A stretch of DNA of 16,024 nucleotides from NCBI GenBank assembly GCA_910584305.1, contig CAJTZW010000022.1, forward strand, positions 1 to 16,024. The letters are read 5' to 3'. The translations under genes were made by a program, and so were the position numbers. Numbering within the stretch: position 1 is the first letter of the stretch; every line of letters begins with the position of its first letter. The notes under the pieces are model-generated. The model searched no databases, was not told where the DNA came from, and was given only the letters and a program-made list of their open reading frames with translations. Shown one piece after another: positions 5,918 to 13,647 of this stretch. Source of the DNA: an uncultured Bacilli bacterium. Its GTDB lineage: Bacteria > Bacillota_I > Bacilli_A > RF39 > UBA660.

Positions 5918-6610
5918 CTATTTAATGACTCTATATTTAAGTTGTATATATGAATCATCTAATTTATTACACTCTAGTAATTCTAAAGCTCTTAATTGAT
6001 TAAGTTCCATAGTCGTTGTTATAGAATCGCCATCTATTAGTGTTGATGTATCCTTTCCGCCAACTAATAATGGAGCAATCACTATATTTACATAATCTAT
6101 TAAATTTTTTCTTAAAAATAGTCCATTAAGATTACCGCCAGATTGGATAGTCAAATAATCTACATTATATTTTTCTTTTAAATCTTCTAAAAGTAATTTT
6201 AAGTCTAACTTATCATATTCAAGAATCGTTAGATTCTGATATTTTTCTTTCAATTTATATGCGACATGATTCTTATTTGTTGTTACAAGATACAATGTAT
6301 TTACCCACTGGCATAAATAATCAATTCCGTTTTCATTTAAGTGAGGTCTGTTATCTATTATAATAAAACTACAGGGACTTTTATTAGGTTTCTCTTTTCT
6401 TTCGTTAACACCTATCTTTGCCATAACTCTTCCTGTATTTAAGGAAAATAAATCTGTAGTTTGTCCTATATCATAATATTGTTGCAATCCTTCCTTTACT
6501 CCATCTATTTGACACCAATCTTTATCTGCATCTAGTGCATCACTGTTTCCACTATTAATTTTTCCATCTAAAGATTCTAGCATAAATAATGTTGTTATAG
6601 GTTTATTCAT
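5918..6610 (-). CDS. RibD C-terminal-domain / dihydrofolate-reductase-like NADPH reductase
   Basis: This 230-residue protein has the RibD_C fold (dihydrofolate-reductase-like NADPH binding). Recognisable parts are the N-terminal strand ending LESLDGKI (11-18), the cofactor-binding segment TIQSGGNLNG (154-163) and the C-terminal IAPLLVGGKDTSTL (178-191). No deaminase domain is attached, so it is a stand-alone reductase of the dihydrofolate reductase family rather than bifunctional RibD, and no riboflavin genes are nearby. It is the last gene of the seven-gene redox operon, five bases after the cupin stop, with GGAGAG as ribosome binding site. It is expected to reduce a small heterocyclic or carbonyl substrate using NADPH; the substrate cannot be told. 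Its stop directly abuts cupin remnant 2 and no clear terminator follows. Confidence 0.85.
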   Translation of the reverse strand: MNKPITTLFMLESLDGKINSGNSDALDADKDWCQIDGVKEGLQQYYDIGQTTDLFSLNTGRVMAKIGVNERKEKPNKSPCSFIIIDNRPHLNENGIDYLCQWVNTLYLVTTNKNHVAYKLKEKYQNLTILEYDKLDLKLLLEDLKEKYNVDYLTIQSGGNLNGLFLRKNLIDYVNIVIAPLLVGGKDTSTLIDGDSITTTMELNQLRALELLECNKLDDSYIQLKYRVIK

Positions 6611-6615
6611 ATCAA

Positions 6616-7047
6616 TTACTCTCCTAACTTATCATATTCTTCATCTGATACTGGCTCGCACCATTCATTTGATGTATTTTCTCCCGGTACTTCAACTGCT
6701 ATATGACTAAACCACGAATCTTTTTTAGCTCCATGCCAGTGTTTTACATTTGCCGGTATTGTAATTACCATCCCTGGTTTTAAACTAACTGCTTCTTTTC
6801 CTTCTTCCTGATACCAACCACTACCTGCAGTACAAATTAATAATTGTCCTCCACCTTTAGAGGATTTATGAATGTGCCAATTATTTCTACAAGAGGGTTC
6901 AAATGTAACATTTGCTAAAAAAAGGTTCGCATCCTCTATTTTAGCAAGCGGGTTAAGATAAGAATTTCCAATAAAATATTTTGCAAATGCCTCGTTAGGA
7001 TTTCCTAATCCAAAAACATTAGCTCTATCAAATTCTTGCTTTTTCAT
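6616..7047 (-). CDS. Cupin-domain protein (small beta-barrel)
   Basis: This 143-residue single-domain cupin matches proteins commonly encoded beside carboxymuconolactone-decarboxylase-like proteins and aldo/keto reductases. The first cupin motif is NNWHIHKSSKGGGQ (55-68), giving metal ligands His58 and His60 and probably Gln68 in place of the usual Glu. The second motif, IPANVKHWH (97-105), supplies His103. The protein probably binds a divalent metal, but activity is not known. The gene overlaps the upstream one by 20 bases and shares its operon. Two decayed relatives lie at 3877-4097 and 5797-5917, so this is the only intact copy in the window. Confidence 0.88.
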   Translation of the reverse strand: MKKQEFDRANVFGLGNPNEAFAKYFIGNSYLNPLAKIEDANLFLANVTFEPSCRNNWHIHKSSKGGGQLLICTAGSGWYQEEGKEAVSLKPGMVITIPANVKHWHGAKKDSWFSHIAVEVPGENTSNEWCEPVSDEEYDKLGE

Positions 7048-7360
7048 CTTTATAAACCTCCTCTACCATAGGAAATACACTCCATGCTTTTGGCCATCCT
7101 GTATAAAAAGCAAGTTGTGTTACCATTTCTACGACTTCTTCTTTTTTTAAACCATGTTTTTTCCCTAATACTAAATGAGATTTAACTTGTGGATAGAGCC
7201 CCTGTGCCATTAAAGCAGATATTGTTATCATACTTCTATCTCTTAAAGATAATTTATCTTCACGACTCCAAACTTCCCCAAATAGAACATCGTCATTTAA
7301 TTCGGCAAATTTAGGTGCTAATTTCCCTAAATTATCTCTACCTGCTGTTTGTTTCTCCAT
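7028..7360 (-). CDS. Carboxymuconolactone decarboxylase family protein
   Basis: This is a 110-residue all-helical protein of the CMD/AhpD superfamily. It shows the family core FGEVWSREDKLSLRDRSMITI (about 27-47), SHLVLGKKHGLKKEEVVEM (61-79) and YTGWPKAWS (87-95). It has no CxxC pair, so it is not an AhpD-type peroxidase and belongs with the decarboxylase or isomerase-like branch. Small CMD proteins in reductase/flavodoxin clusters are common but seldom tested. AAGGAGG precedes the ATG. It lies 13 bases after the aldo/keto reductase, and its end overlaps the cupin start by 20 bases, which suggests the two proteins are made together. Confidence 0.88.
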   Translation of the reverse strand: MEKQTAGRDNLGKLAPKFAELNDDVLFGEVWSREDKLSLRDRSMITISALMAQGLYPQVKSHLVLGKKHGLKKEEVVEMVTQLAFYTGWPKAWSVFPMVEEVYKDEKARI

Positions 7361-7373
7361 CTATAATTCCTCC

Positions 7374-8219
7374 TTAAATATCTAATTCTGGTTTTAATTC
7401 CATAGTTGCATAACTTGCTGTTAATTCTGGATTTGGTTCATAATATCTTTTATTTTTATTTATTTTTGAAATGCTTTCCATTTCTTCTTCAGTTAATTCA
7501 AAATCGAATATATTCGCATTATCTTTAATATGTTCTGGATTCTTACTTCCTGGAATTATTATATTCCCATTTTGAATGTGCCATCTTAAAACAATTTGAG
7601 CATTTGTTTTACCATATTTTGAAGCAAGCGAAGAAAATATCGGTTCTTCAATCAAAGATTTATCTCCATGTCCTAGTGGATACCAGGCTTGAATCTTAAT
7701 ATCATCTTTCTTTAATATTTCTTTTAATTCATTTTGTGGATAATAAGGGTGAGCTTCTACTTGAATAACTGCTGGTTTAATCTCACAAATATTTAATATC
7801 TCTTGTAAAGGCTCTCCTTCAAAGTTAGATAAACCTATTGCTTTAACCTTACCATCTTTAACTGCCTGTTCCATCATTTTATAAGCATTAACATAATCAG
7901 AGGCAGGTTGATGTAATAATAATAAGTCAATATAATCAGTATCTAGTCTTTCTAAAGTTTCTTCTATTGCATTTGGATTACTATAAACAGTCGGCCATAA
8001 TTTTGTTTCCAAGAATATTTCTTCTCTAGGTATTCCAGATTTTTTAATTCCTCTACCTACTGCCCTTTCATTCATATAAGCATTGGCAGTATCAATTAGT
8101 CTATAACCATTCGTTAAAGCATTATATACTGCTTCTTCGGCCGTCTTAGGTTGCATCATAAATGTCCCTAATCCAATAGTAGGCATTTTTACATTATTAT
8201 TTAATGCTACATATTCCAT
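7374..8219 (-). CDS. Aldo/keto reductase (second copy)
   Basis: This 281-residue NADPH-dependent aldo/keto reductase has the tetrad Asp43 and Tyr48 (DTANAY), Lys73 (ETKLW) and His103 (LLHQP), with the cofactor segment IIPGSKNPEHIKDN near the C-terminus. IPGS at this position is the standard form for binding the NADPH phosphate. It is paralogous to the gene at 2378-3280 but clearly diverged (there the segment is IACKS), so the two may prefer different carbonyls. It starts one base after the flavodoxin stop and has GGGG of that gene's end as ribosome binding site, so expression is coupled. Within the electrophile operon it would reduce toxic aldehydes or keto compounds. Confidence 0.92.
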   Translation of the reverse strand: MEYVALNNNVKMPTIGLGTFMMQPKTAEEAVYNALTNGYRLIDTANAYMNERAVGRGIKKSGIPREEIFLETKLWPTVYSNPNAIEETLERLDTDYIDLLLLHQPASDYVNAYKMMEQAVKDGKVKAIGLSNFEGEPLQEILNICEIKPAVIQVEAHPYYPQNELKEILKKDDIKIQAWYPLGHGDKSLIEEPIFSSLASKYGKTNAQIVLRWHIQNGNIIIPGSKNPEHIKDNANIFDFELTEEEMESISKINKNKRYYEPNPELTASYATMELKPELDI

Positions 8220-8220
8220 A

Positions 8221-8712
8221 TTATCTAATCCCCTTTATTTTATTTATCCAATTTTCAATTTCTTGTTCTGTTGTAACAAGTTTGTTTTCTGAATGATCTG
8301 CCCCAAATTTAATACTCATTTCATTCATCACTTTGCCTTTGCAAAGTTCCTTTATTTCATCAAATGCCCTTCCTAACCATCCTGCATTGGTTGCAAATGG
8401 AATAACGATTTTTCCACTTAAATCATATTTTGTTAAGAATGTTCTTATTGGTGGAGTAATCGTGTACCACCAAACTGGTGTACCTAAAATAACTTTGTCA
8501 TACTCATCCAAGTTAATATCAATATCTTTAATCTCTGGAGTTTTTTTGCTTTCTAAGTTATCTTCAGTTTCATCTACTACTGTTTGATAATCTGTGCTAT
8601 AAGGTATTTTAGGCTGTATTTCTAAAATTTCACATCCTAATTCATCTTTAATTCTTTCAGCAATCATTTTTGTATGTTTGCCATATCCATAATAAATAAC
8701 TATTGTTTTCAT
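8221..8712 (-). CDS. Soluble flavodoxin-like protein
   Basis: This 163-residue flavodoxin-fold protein has no signal or membrane anchor. The first strand TIVIYY leads into YGYGKHT (8-14), where the FMN phosphate loop normally reads S/T-x-T-G-x-T, so the loop is atypical but keeps Gly and Thr. The second FMN loop is GTPVWWYT (77-84) and the third NAGWLG (109-114). The ATG at 8712 was chosen because it overlaps the previous stop codon (ATGA) with AAAGGA just upstream; an in-frame ATG at 8730 is further inside the hydrolase gene. The partner is probably the adjacent aldo/keto reductase or the FMN reductase of the same operon. It may act as an NAD(P)H:quinone reductase or electron carrier. Confidence 0.87.
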   Translation of the reverse strand: MKTIVIYYGYGKHTKMIAERIKDELGCEILEIQPKIPYSTDYQTVVDETEDNLESKKTPEIKDIDINLDEYDKVILGTPVWWYTITPPIRTFLTKYDLSGKIVIPFATNAGWLGRAFDEIKELCKGKVMNEMSIKFGADHSENKLVTTEQEIENWINKIKGIR

Positions 8713-9683
8713 TTCATGTTCCTTTCCCAAAATTGAATGGCATTATGAATCCATCCTTCTGCCTTTGTTCCTTCCCCAAGTCCAAAACCATGAGGAAGTC
8801 CATCAAATATTTCGATTTCAGCATCTGTACCATTTTGTTTTATTTTATTGATTCTATTTTCCATTGTTCCATAACTTGCAATTCCATCACTTGTTCCAAC
8901 ACAGTTATAAGTTGGAGGTTCATTTCCAGTCACTTCTGAAAAACCTGTATATTGCATAATGACTGCACTAGGTCTAGGATATTTCTTTTCTCCAAAACTC
9001 ATCACGCCATAGTTTCCTAACCAAGCAGACATTCTTCCTCCAGCTGATCCACCCCACACAGAATAATTAGATGTATCAACTTGTAATTCTAAAGCATTAT
9101 CATGTATAAAAGCAACTGCTCTTGATAAATCTTCCATTGCTTTATCAGCATCTGGTCTATAAATTAAAGCAAAAGCATTATATCCTTTTTTTGAAAGTTC
9201 TAAAGCATGAGGGAAACTATCTTGCATAGCTCCAACATACATAAATCCTCCTCCAGCATTAAGGATTGCAAATTTTTCATTTGGGTTACCTCTAAAATAA
9301 AATATGCCTGTGTTTCGTTTTTCTAGATCACTCATCATTTCCTCTTCTGTATAAATAGAGTAAAAGATTTGATGACCTGAATCAGCTTGTTCTTTCATAT
9401 AATTTACAATTTCGACAGTTTTATTAGGATTAATGTAATTATACCATACATATAAATCTTTTGCTTCCTCTAATGTCATGTTTTTATCTATTGTTCTATC
9501 CACCGGAAATATAAGACGCCCAAAACCCTCAAAAGATTTATTATTTATAACATCCATTACTTTGGAATTTTCACTAAAATAACTCATATCATTCATCTCT
9601 TTATTTTCTTTCCTTTCTATTTTAGAACATCCAGATACGAATATAATAACTACTACAAAAATAAATAAATTTATCTTTTTCAT
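8709..9683 (-). CDS. Lipoprotein alpha/beta hydrolase (esterase-like)
   Basis: This 324-residue surface lipoprotein starts with a lipoprotein signal peptide (hydrophobic 5-17, lipobox VSGC with Cys19). It is followed by an alpha/beta-hydrolase domain of the esterase/lipase type: oxyanion region NAGGGF (142-147), nucleophile elbow GGSAGG with Ser213, probable acid Asp266 (GTSDG) and His298 (LPHGFG). It should cleave an ester or similar bond outside the cytoplasmic membrane. A GTAGGA lies before the ATG. It sits eight bases after the FMN-reductase gene and overlaps the flavodoxin by four bases, so it is firmly part of the operon. That is notable because the other proteins in this operon appear cytoplasmic. 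A delivery role, releasing a substrate for the reductases, is inference. Confidence 0.88.
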   Translation of the reverse strand: MKKINLFIFVVVIIFVSGCSKIERKENKEMNDMSYFSENSKVMDVINNKSFEGFGRLIFPVDRTIDKNMTLEEAKDLYVWYNYINPNKTVEIVNYMKEQADSGHQIFYSIYTEEEMMSDLEKRNTGIFYFRGNPNEKFAILNAGGGFMYVGAMQDSFPHALELSKKGYNAFALIYRPDADKAMEDLSRAVAFIHDNALELQVDTSNYSVWGGSAGGRMSAWLGNYGVMSFGEKKYPRPSAVIMQYTGFSEVTGNEPPTYNCVGTSDGIASYGTMENRINKIKQNGTDAEIEIFDGLPHGFGLGEGTKAEGWIHNAIQFWERNMK

Positions 9684-9691
9684 ATTAATTC

Positions 9692-10156
9692 CTACTCATT
9701 AATATTCATTGTATTAATTATTTTATTTCCATCACTAGAATCAACTACTACACTTTTTAAAGTCATTCCCATAAGTTCTGCGACTCTACTTGCTAAATGT
9801 TCTATTGTTCTTACTGTTCCTTCGTCCGGAGCAGATCCTTGTGCAAAAAAATATAAATTTTTACCCTTTAAAACTTCAGCTTCTGGAAGTAAATATAATC
9901 TATCAATGAAAGTTTTTAATATTCCTCCTACTGTGTACCAATAAACTGGTGCTCCTATTACAATAGTACTTACATTTTCTATACTTTTAAAAATTTCATT
10001 AATTTGGTCATCAGGATAGGCTTGTCCATATTGATAAACCTTATAATCTGACATTTGTAAAATGTCATGACTAACTCCCTTTAAGATTTCTTCTCCTATT
10101 CTAAAAGTGTTACCACTTTTATTTGGACTTCCATTCATAAAAATTATTTTTTCCAT
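9692..10156 (-). CDS. NAD(P)H-dependent FMN reductase-like flavoprotein
   Basis: This 154-residue flavodoxin-fold protein of the NADPH-dependent FMN reductase group shows the FMN phosphate loop GSPNKSGNT (9-17) and the isoalloxazine loop GAPVYWYTVGG (68-78). It lacks the cysteine cluster of iron-sulfur flavoproteins. It probably supplies reduced flavin or reduces quinones or nitro compounds. It is the first gene of the seven-gene operon, with GAGGGG as ribosome binding site and only about 18 bases of leader after promoter C at 10181-10211. Its position under the MerR-type promoter links the operon to the regulator encoded 6.3 kb away. Confidence 0.88.
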   Translation of the reverse strand: MEKIIFMNGSPNKSGNTFRIGEEILKGVSHDILQMSDYKVYQYGQAYPDDQINEIFKSIENVSTIVIGAPVYWYTVGGILKTFIDRLYLLPEAEVLKGKNLYFFAQGSAPDEGTVRTIEHLASRVAELMGMTLKSVVVDSSDGNKIINTMNINE

Positions 10157-10180
10157 AATTTATCCCCTCTCTCATATTTA

Positions 10181-10211
10181 ATGATACACCCGTGTGTAAC
10201 ACCTATGTCAA
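10181..10211 (-). promoter_or_regulatory. MerR-type promoter/operator C (redox operon)
   Basis: On the minus strand TTGACA (10211-10206), a 19-base spacer, then TATCAT (10186-10181). The spacer holds GGTGTTACACACG, identical over 13 bases to promoter A at 3325-3355 but shifted by one base relative to the -35 element. It is the only promoter visible for the operon running from 10156 to 5918. Confidence 0.85.
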
Positions 10212-10224
10212 TATGTAATTTTAA

Positions 10225-10258
10225 AAAATTAAAAAGACAAACCACTTTCAGTCTGTCT
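10225..10258 (-). terminator. Intrinsic terminator of the valS operon
   Basis: On the minus strand AGACAGAC (10258-10251) pairs with GTTTGTCT (10242-10235), one G-U pair, around an eight-base loop, followed by TTTTTAATTTTTT. It separates the valS operon from promoter C and protects the redox operon from read-through. Confidence 0.8.
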
Positions 10259-10280
10259 AATAAATTTAATTGTAAGGTAT

Positions 10281-10370
10281 TTATACTAACATATATTTAT
10301 CAAGATATTCATCAGCTACCTCCATATATGCTTTTATAACTTTATCATCAATTGCAAAAAGATAATTATC
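10281..10370 (-). pseudogene. Possible C-terminal gene scrap after valS
   Basis: Between the valS stop and its terminator the minus strand keeps an open frame ending FAIDDKVIKAYMEVADEYL, then DKYMLV and a stop at 10281-10283, with the look of a protein C-terminal helix. No start codon with a ribosome binding site precedes it in frame, so it is probably a leftover fragment or simply 3' untranslated sequence. A perfect 20-base palindrome of A/T type (10356-10375) lies at its upstream end and might be a weak hairpin. I do not recognise a family. Confidence 0.2.
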
Positions 10371-10393
10371 TTTTTGAAAGACACATATCAAAT

Positions 10394-12925
10394 TTATTTT
10401 AAAGCATTTAAAATAATTTGCAATCTTGTTTTTTCTTGCTCTAACGTATTTCGTTCCTGCTCTACTAAATTTTGAGGAGCCTTAGATACATAATTTTCAT
10501 TTGATAATAGTTTTTCCCTACGTTCAATATTTTGTAACAATTGTACTTTTTCTTTTTCTAGTTTTTCTTTTTCTTTCTCTAAATTTTTACTATTATCAAA
10601 ATCAAAATAAATTGTGTACAAACCATTCTTAACAGTAGATTCTCGGTTAGTTGGAATCTCCCCTAATAAATTCTCTTCTCCTATCTTCAGCATTCTACCA
10701 ATCATTTCTGGTCCTTCAATATATACCTTTGTATCCTTGGGAATAGAATGATCTAATTTATATGTACGTACACTGACAACAAAAGCAATAATATCATCCA
10801 TTTCTTTTTTTGCCTCTTCATTTACATACTTCTCTTCAAATACAGGATATGAACTTATCATAATGGACTCATCACGTATTGGTAGTTTATTATATATTTC
10901 ATCTGTTACATATGGCATAAATGGATGTAACATTTTTAAAATACTTGTAAGTGTGTAAAGAAGAACAGATTTTGTTGTGTCATTCATATTGGTTTTGGCA
11001 AGTTCAATATATTGATCACAAAAATCACTCCATATAAAACTATACAATTCAGAGCCTACTACATTAAAATCGTATTTCTCCATAAATTTTCGAACATTTT
11101 GAATAAGTAAATTAAGTTTTGTTAAAATCCACGTATCACTTAAAGACAAATTATCAAGTGTATAGTTTTCTTCTTTAAATCCTTCTAAATTTAATAATAC
11201 AAATCTAGAGGCATTCCATAATTTATTAATAAAATTCCAAGTTGATTTTACCTTTTCTTCATCATAACGTAAATCCATTCCAGGGGCCGTTGAAGTAGCA
11301 AGGAAATAACGAAGAGAATCACATCCATATGCATCAATTACATCCATTGGATCGACTCCATTTCCCAAAGATTTACTCATTTTACGTCCTTCTTTATCAC
11401 GAATAAGCCCATGAATCAAACAATCTTTAAAAGGACGTGTTCCTGTAAATTCAAGGCCTTGAAATGTCATACGATTTACCCAAAAAGGAATAATATCATA
11501 TCCAGTAACAAGTACATTGTTCGGATAATATCTTTTTAGCATATCTGTACTTTCTGGCCATCCCATCGTAGAAAATGGCCAAAGTGCACTACTAAACCAT
11601 GTATCTAGCACATCAGAATCTTGTACCCAACCTTCTCCTTCTGGAGCTTCCATTCCTACATATACTTCATCCTCTCGGTACCAGGCAGGGATTTGATGAC
11701 CCCACCATAACTGACGAGAAATACACCAATCATATGTAATCTCCATCCAATGATTCATAATTTTCTCAAAACGCTCTGGTACAAAATGAACCTTTGTATC
11801 CTTACTTTTCTGATTTTGTAGAACTGCATCCGCAAGAGGACGCATTTTGACAAACCACTGTTTTGATAAATATGGTTCTACCACTGCATCACTTCTTTCA
11901 CTATGACCAACACTATGAATCATTGGCTCAATAGAAAGTAAAAGGCCCTGTTCTCTCAAATCATTGAGAAGTTCTTCTCTACATTGTTCCCTCGTTAAAC
12001 CCTCATACTTTCCTGCATTTTGGTTCATAGTAGCATCTGGATTCATAACAATAACGCGTTCTAAATTATGGCGGGTTCCTACTTCAAAATCATTAGGATC
12101 ATGGGCAGGGGTAATCTTTACACAACCTGTTCCAAATTCTGGGTCTGCATGTTCATCCCCTACAATTGGAATTAATTTACCAACAATTGGAAGAACAACA
12201 TTTGTACCTATCAAATGTTTATATCTATCATCACTTGGATTTACAGCAACTGCAGTATCACCAAAAAGTGTCTCAGGACGAGTGGTTGCTACATCTAAAT
12301 ATCCACTACCATCTTCTAACATATATTTTAAGTGATAAAATGCCCCCTCATCATCCTTATAAATAACTTCTTCTGTAGATAAAGCTGTCATCTGTACTGG
12401 ATCCCAGTTGATAATACGTTCCCCTCTATAAATTAGTCCTTTATTATATAAATCAACAAATACTTTTCTTACTGCTTTCGATAATCCTTCATCTAAAGTA
12501 AATCTTTCCTTTTCATAATCTAAGCTAAGTCCTAGTTTAGCCCACTGTCTATGAATGTTATCGGCATATTCTTCTTTCCATGACCAGGCATGTTGTAACC
12601 ATTCTTTTCTATCCATAGAACGAGGGTTGATTCCCATATCACGTAATTTCTTATCAACTTTAGCCTGTGTTGCAATTCCTGCATGATCCATTCCAGGTAA
12701 CCATAAGGCATCATACCCATCCATTCTTTTATAACGAATCATAATATCTTGAAGAGTTGTATCCCAAGCATGACCCAAATGTAATTTTCCTGTAACATTG
12801 GGTGGGGGAATTACAATCGCATACGGTTTCTTGCTCTTATCCCCACTCTTAAAATATCCTTTCTGTAACCATGTTTGATATTTATCTTTTTCAACTTCTA
12901 AATGATTATATTTTGTATCTAACAT
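10394..12925 (-). CDS. valS: Valyl-tRNA synthetase
   Basis: This class I aminoacyl-tRNA synthetase charges tRNA-Val with valine in the cytoplasm. At 843 residues it is slightly shorter than the usual 870-950. The N-terminal PPPNVTGKLHLGH block (40-52) contains the HIGH signature as HLGH, followed by the typical WLPGMDHAGIATQ. The editing domain (about 190-330) includes TTRPETLFGDTAVAVNP. The KMSKS signature is at 515-519 (GRKMSKSLGNG). An anticodon-binding helical domain follows, and then a C-terminal coiled-coil tRNA-binding arm (about 775-843, Lys/Glu/Leu rich). AAAGGAG lies before the ATG, which overlaps the end of the upstream HD gene by seven bases. It is third in an operon controlled by a valine T-box at 14392-14615, so synthesis should rise when uncharged tRNA-Val builds up. 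Confidence 0.98.
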   Translation of the reverse strand: MLDTKYNHLEVEKDKYQTWLQKGYFKSGDKSKKPYAIVIPPPNVTGKLHLGHAWDTTLQDIMIRYKRMDGYDALWLPGMDHAGIATQAKVDKKLRDMGINPRSMDRKEWLQHAWSWKEEYADNIHRQWAKLGLSLDYEKERFTLDEGLSKAVRKVFVDLYNKGLIYRGERIINWDPVQMTALSTEEVIYKDDEGAFYHLKYMLEDGSGYLDVATTRPETLFGDTAVAVNPSDDRYKHLIGTNVVLPIVGKLIPIVGDEHADPEFGTGCVKITPAHDPNDFEVGTRHNLERVIVMNPDATMNQNAGKYEGLTREQCREELLNDLREQGLLLSIEPMIHSVGHSERSDAVVEPYLSKQWFVKMRPLADAVLQNQKSKDTKVHFVPERFEKIMNHWMEITYDWCISRQLWWGHQIPAWYREDEVYVGMEAPEGEGWVQDSDVLDTWFSSALWPFSTMGWPESTDMLKRYYPNNVLVTGYDIIPFWVNRMTFQGLEFTGTRPFKDCLIHGLIRDKEGRKMSKSLGNGVDPMDVIDAYGCDSLRYFLATSTAPGMDLRYDEEKVKSTWNFINKLWNASRFVLLNLEGFKEENYTLDNLSLSDTWILTKLNLLIQNVRKFMEKYDFNVVGSELYSFIWSDFCDQYIELAKTNMNDTTKSVLLYTLTSILKMLHPFMPYVTDEIYNKLPIRDESIMISSYPVFEEKYVNEEAKKEMDDIIAFVVSVRTYKLDHSIPKDTKVYIEGPEMIGRMLKIGEENLLGEIPTNRESTVKNGLYTIYFDFDNSKNLEKEKEKLEKEKVQLLQNIERREKLLSNENYVSKAPQNLVEQERNTLEQEKTRLQIILNALK

Positions 12926-13647
12926 ACGCTTCTCTCCTTTACATACCTATTTATAAAATCTTCTAATTCTTTTACTGCACTTATATCTTCTACATAATTT
13001 TCAAGTAGATTAAACTTATTTTCAAACCAATTCTTTGAAAGTAAAAATTGATAAGAATACATAAAATTTAAATCAAAAATAAATCCAATCTGCCTAAGTA
13101 TAAAATCCACATCTGTCCTAATATATTTATCTTGACATAAATTTTTATCATATAGATTCTTGAGTAATTCTTTAGACAAAGTTTTCTCTACTTTTGAAAG
13201 GGAATTATTCTGTTCTACTAAAATATCCAATTTATCAGCATCCCTTATAATTTTACAAAAGAGTAATGCCCTCTCATCCTTTACTTCCCTTATATCATAT
13301 TTATTATGATACTTAATAGCCATTAAAATTATATTTTTATCATCTATATCTATATCCTTCAATATGTTTTCATTTTTTAATATCTCATAGGAAAGATTTC
13401 CATGATCTATACTATCCTTATCAAAAAATGTATGATATTCTGTCCACTGCTTAAATCTACCAATATCATGAAATAATCCTATCATAGCACATAACCATAT
13501 ATCATGATCACTTAAATGAAGTGACTTTCCTATCTCTTTGGCATATTCCATAACACGATACGAGTGATGAAACTTTAAAAGAATATTTTTATCCTTTACA
13601 TCAAAACGCTTAAAGTATTGATTAAATACATTAATATAAGATTTCAT
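12919..13647 (-). CDS. HD-domain phosphohydrolase (second of tandem pair)
   Basis: This 242-residue protein has an HD-superfamily metal-dependent phosphohydrolase domain. The metal ligands can be read in order: His28 in HHSYRVM, His60-Asp61 in GLFHDIGRF, His82 in DHGNLS, His114 in KYHNKYD and Asp136/Asp138 in IIRDADKLDIL. All expected HD residues are present, so it is likely active, probably on a phosphorylated small molecule or nucleotide. The C-terminal third (about 170-242) is helical and not recognised. It overlaps the preceding HD gene by four bases (ATGA) and the following valS by seven, so the three are translationally coupled. It is clearly paralogous to its neighbour at 13644-14381, with the same spacing of motifs, but well diverged. 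The substrate is unknown. Confidence 0.9.
   Translation of the reverse strand: MKSYINVFNQYFKRFDVKDKNILLKFHHSYRVMEYAKEIGKSLHLSDHDIWLCAMIGLFHDIGRFKQWTEYHTFFDKDSIDHGNLSYEILKNENILKDIDIDDKNIILMAIKYHNKYDIREVKDERALLFCKIIRDADKLDILVEQNNSLSKVEKTLSKELLKNLYDKNLCQDKYIRTDVDFILRQIGFIFDLNFMYSYQFLLSKNWFENKFNLLENYVEDISAVKELEDFINRYVKERSVC

Noticed and set aside
11964..12366. Plus-strand open frames of 123 and 66 codons
   Set aside because: They lie wholly opposite valS editing-domain sequence and reflect its codon usage; no independent start signal.
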